The notes below the pieces were generated by a model. The model was not told the origin of the DNA. It saw only the letters and a list, made by a program, of their open reading frames with translations, and did no database searches. A stretch of 64,000 nucleotides of DNA, taken from a candidate division Zixibacteria bacterium HGW-Zixibacteria-1 (GTDB lineage Bacteria > Zixibacteria > MSB-5A5 > GN15 > PGXB01). The stretch spans positions 124,001 through 188,000 of the forward strand of contig PGXB01000001.1 in the NCBI GenBank assembly GCA_002838945.1, written 5' to 3'. Position 1 is the first letter of the stretch; each line of letters opens with the position of its first letter. Of this stretch, positions 60,001 through 64,000 are shown one piece after another. The position numbers were made by a program, and so were the translations under genes.

Positions 60001-60055
60001 TGTTAAAAAACAGCCATAATACCGCCACTGCTGCGAATATAAATCGTTTATCCAC
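57026..60055 (-). CDS. exported TPR-CHAT domain protein (caspase-like peptidase)
   Basis: A 1009-residue exported protein. The signal (FIFAAVAVLWLFFNMPVMA) is followed by about 12 TPR units of the kinesin-light-chain type (residues about 30-430, for example AARAYHYLGMLCDETGQTDR). A linker of about 250 residues precedes the C-terminal CHAT domain (about 700-1008). The caspase-like dyad is intact: His in VIHLATHGYFFDGG (H840) and Cys in VVLSACETGLGQIQGGEG (C917), followed by FQMAGARTVISTLWPV. I use GTG 60055 because AGGA lies seven bases before it and the signal then starts cleanly; an ATG at 60148 would add a polar leader. CHAT proteins can be proteases; the target is unknown. Confidence 0.88.
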   Translation of the reverse strand: MDKRFIFAAVAVLWLFFNMPVMADQWEDYLNLADSQATARNLDSARVLGALALQEVERICGPDDSLVAYVVCKIGSYQLYNYDYIAAESSFVRSLEITKRRCGEMHYDAARAYHYLGMLCDETGQTDRALAFEYKSLEICENIFGKSHFQVAKALHNLALTNMNKGLLETAESQYIRALNIFEDNLGQDDPQTAVCIRNLAVLYEKRGMYSEAERMHKKVLKIREEAFGREDFITASAILNLANCYKMTARFEDAEKYYLEAIDIWEKTVGPEDLYVAKGFSSLAGLYIFQKKYDEAEAMLLRALAINEKVLGPNHPLVSDNLKILGILLDRKGEFDEAEKYLLRALEINKNSFGPDHAYTLYITRQLGDLYLSCGKLQQADSLLNYGLKIAESNYKNNFMLLVNYYSVLSRLYAARHDSINAFEYALRETDMRFSVLHDDIITMSERDALAYSQYARMSLDGLLSRYFDGREWDPGTTGKALDLIQFTKGLITDGIFERQRSTMMRKDPETAQILDSLKLIKYKLSNLFTAGSDRNTPFYKQEIDSLENVIKDLEQTLSMRSADIRKWLNDKQLNLRRVIESLSDTDVFVDFYKFNYNNVLPDTSAPHYLVIIASKKQPAKIIDLGEAREIDNFIERYRDHMNHIAALGGVTIDSDMKEYAKISNCIYRKLWQPFEDCLEGAGMIMIAPDDALNLISFAGLSDDDGKYLIEKYTVHYLSSGRDLVRLEEPSSSGEGLFALGDPDFNATASERISTGTYPNNGGDESAPPVAGNVRSVCGMFDEIRLSPLPETRKEIKMIADTWKKYNDEPAEIYLGHAASEDYFKSYSPGNRVIHLATHGYFFDGGCHPDNAGNGSSSETPYVGENPLLLTGLFLAGANNRPESADSAGLEDGILTACEVSVLDLSGVSLVVLSACETGLGQIQGGEGVFGLRRAFQMAGARTVISTLWPVVDKSAMEIFSGLYRSSNMSLAGSVRQIQLDKINELRKQGRNDHPYNWGGVVIFGDWK

Positions 60056-60564
60056 GCCACAATCCTGTGTGATAAAGTGTGCGCCAAAGCACCGGGATGA
60101 AAAATCAGAGTGAGTCAAACCAATCCGGTTTAATTTAAATATATGCATGAAGGCGAATCATGCAAGCATTTTCGACAAAAGATCGCAGGCAAATTATAAT
60201 AACCATTTCCCAATAGCACTCTAACCGCCGGCGTTTTACGATATTTTTTTCAAACAATATTTTTTTCTGTAAGATTCGGGCCGCTTAACTGATTGGATTC
60301 ATGAAGAGCATAATATGAGCACGGGAAATCTTTGACAACGACCGGGGATGAAAACTACCACACGGCAACACCATAAACACATTTGGGCAAACTTATTAGC
60401 ATAATCCACGTTCTGAAGTTCGCTGTCCGCATCGCTTAATAAATTTAAAAAGAAAGGAGGTTTAAAAGGACACACAGATGTCGGTCCCGGAGACAGGGCA
60501 ATCCGGTTAATGCGTGGGATCAATTAATAGGACTTTTAGGAAGTCTTATACCTTAGGAGGAAAG
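60056..60564. other. 509-base divergent region before the C25-type peptidase gene
   Basis: Control region for the CHAT gene (minus) and the peptidase gene (plus). A full AAAGGAGG (60453-60460) stands well upstream with no proper gene after it. AGGAGG at 60555-60560 is the ribosome site of the peptidase. A short frame from about 60478 encodes ten residues only. No promoter or riboswitch is recognised with confidence. Confidence 0.45.
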
Positions 60565-63500
60565 ATGAGAAAATTGTTATTTTTTTCGGTAATCATGCTG
60601 TTTTTAGCGGCGATTACGGCCAATGCCGAGCGCATCGTAGTGGACAGCACGCTCGCAGATATCGTGGTCACGGTGTTGGAATCCAGCGATACAAGAACCG
60701 TGATTAAGTTTGATATCGGAGCATATGACAGGGAAGAAGTCAATATTAGTGGAGATATTTACTACAAGATCAGTTGCGGCGAAGAGGGCAAAATTCTGAA
60801 TGAAGGCGCCCCGGAATTACCGATGATCTGCAGAAGTATTATTATCCCTGATGACGCCCAAATGGCTGTCAATGTTTTATCATCGAACTTTATTGACTAT
60901 CACGGCACCCCGGTTGCACCATCGAAAGGAAGCTTATTGCGAACCGTGTTGCCGGACACCATTCCTTATACCTTCGGTGATGCCTATTTCAGTCCGGGCT
61001 GGTCCCCGGCGACTCTGGCGGAAATCGGCGAACCCTTTATCTTCAGGGATTACAGGGGATTGATAGTCGAACTGAATGCCTTTCAGTATAATCACCAGGA
61101 CACGGTCCTGCGTGTTTACAATTCGGTAACATTGGAGGTGGTCAACACCGGCCCCGGCGGAATCAATGTATTTACCAGAAGTCGAAGCGAATTGGAACTG
61201 ATACCCGATTTTGAACAAATGTATGAACGCCGCTTTATTAATTATGATTACAATACCGGCAGATATCCGGTTGTAGATGAAACGGGAGAAATACTCATTA
61301 TTACGGCGGATGCATTTCATAATCTGGTTTTGCCTTTGGTCGATTGGAAACTTCAAAAAGGGATTAAGACGACATTGGTCAACGTCTCGACGATCGGCAA
61401 TACCGTGTCACAGATTTACAATTACATCGACCAGTTTTACGACACCCATAACCTGGCCTTCGTCCTTCTGGTCGGTGACGCCGAATTTGTGGCGGTTCCA
61501 TATGACCAGGGCGATTCCGATCCTTATTATTCCAGACTTGACGGCACCGACAACTGGCCCGAAATCTTTGTCGGGCGCCTGTCTGCGTCCAATAATACTG
61601 AATTGGAAACACAGATATTAAGGACGGTCAATTATGAAAAGACGCCGTTTGGCGGCAGTTGGTACCAGAAGGCGACCGGGGTTGCCTCCAATCTCGGACC
61701 CGGCGATGACGGCGAATATGATTACCAGCATCTCAATAATATCAGGACCGGTCTCCTGAGCTATGGCTATACCCTGGTCGATCAGATCTATGACCCGACC
61801 GCGACCAGCTCTATGGTCACGACCGCCCTCAATAATGGTCGCAGTCTGGTCAATTATACCGGCCATGGCGACTATGATCACTGGGTCACTTCCAGTTTTT
61901 ATATCTCGCATGTAAACAGCCTGACGAATGAGTTCATGCTTCCACTGATTATCAGCGTCGCCTGTTATAATGGCGATTTTGTCGGTCAAACCTGTTTTGC
62001 CGAGGCGTGGCTTCGCGCTACAAACAACGGCAATCCGACCGGAGCCATCGCCGCTTATATGTCATCGGTATCACAGTCATGGTATGAACCCATGGAAGCT
62101 CAGGATGAGGCGAATTTCCTGATAGTCAGTGAAGCCAAATCGACGATAGGCGGGATTTGTTACAACGGTTCCTGTAAAATGATGGAAACCTACGCTCAAA
62201 ATTACAATAGTGTTCAGATGTTCAAGACCTGGCATATCTTCGGCGACCCTTCGGTTCAGTTATTCACTAAATCCCCGGCGGTTATGGCGGTATCTCATGA
62301 TACGTACATCGAACCCTATGCGGTCACATTCGACGTCACCGTGAGCGGGATTGAAGGCGCCCTGTGCGCTCTTTATGAGAATGGTATCCTTCATGGATCC
62401 GCATATACCAATTCATCGGGAATAGCGATTATTCCGATTGATATCGCCCTGCCGGCAAGCGGCGAGATCACTCTGACAGTGACCGCCTTCAACCAGGAGC
62501 CATATATCGCGGCCCTGCCGATTGGCTATCAGGAGCCAATTTCCTTTGTTATTCCATCCCAAAACGCGCTGGATGTCATGAAAACCTCTCCGATATTTGT
62601 CGTCTTCAATCAGGAAATGGACGGCTCGACATTCAACAATTCCACATTCAAGGTCATTGGCAAAACCACCGGACAATATCCCGGAACGGTATTCTATGCG
62701 ACCGGTAGTCAATACGCCACGTTCACTCATACCGTCGATTTTAAGGAAGGCGAAGAAATAACCGTCGTCCTGACGGACGGTCTGGAAACAAGCGGCGGTC
62801 TGCCGCTGGAAAACGGCTACACCTGGTCATTCACGACGGCAAGCTGTGCCTCCGCCGATTTTGGTCCAAGCATCGAATATGCCACCTATGCCAATCCGAA
62901 TAAGGCCACCGCCGCTGATTTCAACGGTGATGGGTTTGTCGATATCGCCACAAGCAGTCAGACCAGGAATTATGTCTCGATACTCCTGAACAATGGCAGC
63001 GGCGGTTTCCCGACCCATACAGATATATATCTTGGCGATAGTCATGGGCCCAATGGAATTTGCGCGGCTGATTTCACAGGTGATGGTTATATCGATCTGG
63101 CGACTTCGAATTATGCCAGCGATAATGTCACCATTCTCGCCAATAATGGAAACGGCATTTTTTCGATTCAGGGTGAATATCAGGTGGTCGACATCCATGG
63201 CGGGTGCTACCCGGCCGACATGAATGGGGATGGTCATATTGATCTCGTCATAGGCATCGGCAGTGGGACTCCCGATTACATTGCCGTTTTTTATAATAAC
63301 GGCAATGGCACCTTCAGCCAGCTGACTCGTCTGGAGGTTCTTGATAACCCCTTTGATCCCAAGGCGGCCGATTTTAACAATGACGGCGCCCTTGACCTGG
63401 TCATTGTTAACGCCTGGTCCGATTCAGCCTGTGTCTTTCTCAACGACGGAGAGGGAGGCTTTGGCCCCAGAGTCGATTATTATACCGGGGACCGACCGCT

Positions 63501-64000
63501 TGAAATTGCGACTGCCGATCTCAACGGGGATGGCTTCGTGGATTTCGCAGTAAGCAATAAGACCGATAATAAGGTCACAATCCATATGAATGACGGTAAC
63601 GGCGGTTTCGGGTTATACTCGACGGTCAGCCCGCTTTACGGCCCTGAGGCCATCAATGCGGCCGATTTTGATGGTGACGGCGATATGGATCTTGTTACCG
63701 CGAATCGTGACGACATGAGTGTTACTATCCTTTGGAACAACGGCAGTGCGAGCTTCACCATAGATGCTCTTGATGACTATTGCGATACCCAAATGTATTG
63801 CAGCGGTGTTGACATTGTCGCGGCTGATCTGGACAGCGAAGGCAGTATTGATCTCTTTACGGTCAACATCGACGATAATGGAACCATTTCGGTAATGAAG
63901 AATTTCGGCCCCCCGGATGCGCCAGTGCTATACTCACCGGTCAATGGCAAGGTACTGCTGGCACCTGCCCAGCCAACCTTGAATTGTAATGATGTAGCGA
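60565..64000 (+). CDS. gingipain-like (C25) secreted peptidase with FG-GAP repeats (3' end outside window)
   Basis: An open frame of 1145 codons that continues past the window. The signal peptide (LLFFSVIMLFLAAITANA) is followed by a propeptide-like region with APELPMICRSIIIP, then a C25 catalytic domain: NLAFVLLVGDAEFV, WPEIFVGRLSA, His in VNYTGHGDYDHW (H434), Cys in IISVACYNGDF (C467), and WHIFGDPSVQLF at its end. Ig-like sheets follow (about 570-760), then FG-GAP/VCBS repeats (about 775-1110) of the type AADFNGDGFVDIATS and NNGNGTF, which may bind calcium. At the window edge a new Ig/FN3-like unit begins (VLYSPVNGKVLLAPAQPTL). It is preceded by AGGAGG. In FCB bacteria such proteins usually carry a sorting tail, which would be downstream. 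Confidence 0.9.
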   Translation, partial: MRKLLFFSVIMLFLAAITANAERIVVDSTLADIVVTVLESSDTRTVIKFDIGAYDREEVNISGDIYYKISCGEEGKILNEGAPELPMICRSIIIPDDAQMAVNVLSSNFIDYHGTPVAPSKGSLLRTVLPDTIPYTFGDAYFSPGWSPATLAEIGEPFIFRDYRGLIVELNAFQYNHQDTVLRVYNSVTLEVVNTGPGGINVFTRSRSELELIPDFEQMYERRFINYDYNTGRYPVVDETGEILIITADAFHNLVLPLVDWKLQKGIKTTLVNVSTIGNTVSQIYNYIDQFYDTHNLAFVLLVGDAEFVAVPYDQGDSDPYYSRLDGTDNWPEIFVGRLSASNNTELETQILRTVNYEKTPFGGSWYQKATGVASNLGPGDDGEYDYQHLNNIRTGLLSYGYTLVDQIYDPTATSSMVTTALNNGRSLVNYTGHGDYDHWVTSSFYISHVNSLTNEFMLPLIISVACYNGDFVGQTCFAEAWLRATNNGNPTGAIAAYMSSVSQSWYEPMEAQDEANFLIVSEAKSTIGGICYNGSCKMMETYAQNYNSVQMFKTWHIFGDPSVQLFTKSPAVMAVSHDTYIEPYAVTFDVTVSGIEGALCALYENGILHGSAYTNSSGIAIIPIDIALPASGEITLTVTAFNQEPYIAALPIGYQEPISFVIPSQNALDVMKTSPIFVVFNQEMDGSTFNNSTFKVIGKTTGQYPGTVFYATGSQYATFTHTVDFKEGEEITVVLTDGLETSGGLPLENGYTWSFTTASCASADFGPSIEYATYANPNKATAADFNGDGFVDIATSSQTRNYVSILLNNGSGGFPTHTDIYLGDSHGPNGICAADFTGDGYIDLATSNYASDNVTILANNGNGIFSIQGEYQVVDIHGGCYPADMNGDGHIDLVIGIGSGTPDYIAVFYNNGNGTFSQLTRLEVLDNPFDPKAADFNNDGALDLVIVNAWSDSACVFLNDGEGGFGPRVDYYTGDRPLEIATADLNGDGFVDFAVSNKTDNKVTIHMNDGNGGFGLYSTVSPLYGPEAINAADFDGDGDMDLVTANRDDMSVTILWNNGSASFTIDALDDYCDTQMYCSGVDIVAADLDSEGSIDLFTVNIDDNGTISVMKNFGPPDAPVLYSPVNGKVLLAPAQPTLNCNDVA

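Noticed and set aside
60478-60510. Ten-codon frame after an AAAGGA in the C25 leader, considered as a leader peptide
   Set aside because: No amino-acid bias or attenuator structure is visible; probably chance.

Overview
The window looks like chromosomal DNA of an uncultured, anaerobic, Gram-negative bacterium. Three things suggest the FCB superphylum, with candidate phylum Zixibacteria or a near relative as my best guess (an inference, not a match): secreted proteins with type IX-like C-terminal sorting domains, gingipain-like (C25) and CHAT peptidases, and a large metal-reducer-style multiheme cytochrome locus. Most genes are intact and closely packed. I see no rRNA, tRNA, insertion sequence or CRISPR array.

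Layout. 1-2.3 kb: end of a threonine dehydrogenase, exonuclease III, and an HTH/Cys-rich/receiver-like regulator. 2.4-7.3 kb: a macrodomain protein, then a redox-signalling module made of a NarI/DsrM-like membrane subunit, an HdrD/DsrK-like iron-sulfur protein fused to a receiver domain, a double-PAS histidine kinase and a single-domain response regulator. 7.4-12.8 kb: a secreted papain-like peptidase, a VTT-domain membrane protein, a LOG-family protein and an EamA transporter. 13.5-16.4 kb: a sigma factor with an anti-sigma/FlgO-like/TPR membrane protein. 16.4-24.6 kb: a TSUP permease, a small zinc-ribbon-like protein, threonine synthase, a MacB-type ABC exporter, and a three-gene cassette (small membrane protein, methyltransferase, membrane sulfatase-like hydrolase). 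25-26.5 kb: a pentapeptide-repeat/TIR protein, a 49-residue Cys protein, and a SelW-like selenoprotein whose reading frame passes through a UGA followed by a SECIS-like hairpin. 27.5-29.6 kb: a two-component system.

29.6-36.3 kb is a heme biosynthesis operon, hemA-hemC-hemD-hemL-hemE-hemN, without hemB. Divergent from it is the main feature, a roughly 20-kb extracellular electron transfer locus (36.7-57 kb). It encodes six multiheme cytochromes with about 88 CXXCH sites plus five CX4CH sites and one possible CX6CH site. Its core is a hexaheme cytochrome that strongly resembles OmcS, the subunit of Geobacter cytochrome nanowires. That gene sits with two beta-propeller proteins, an outer-membrane beta-barrel, two CsgG/FlgO-like proteins and a SurA/PpiC-type prolyl isomerase, a set that reads as a filament secretion and assembly module. 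Two doubled-CXXCH cytochromes follow: one with about 25 hemes, interrupted by a frameshift, and one with 16. After a strong terminator comes a porin-cytochrome-like group: a second beta-barrel, a 14-site cytochrome and an approximately 26-site lipoprotein cytochrome built of 192-residue repeats. A second sigma/anti-sigma pair closes the locus.

57-64 kb: a secreted TPR-CHAT protein, and a C25-type peptidase with FG-GAP repeats that runs off the window.

How the parts fit: the hem operon would supply heme to the adjacent cytochromes, the CsgG/PPIase/barrel group would export and fold the filament subunit, and the porin-cytochrome group would pass electrons across the outer membrane. Cytochrome c maturation genes, selA/selB/selC/selD and type IX secretion components are not in the window and must be elsewhere if these readings are right.
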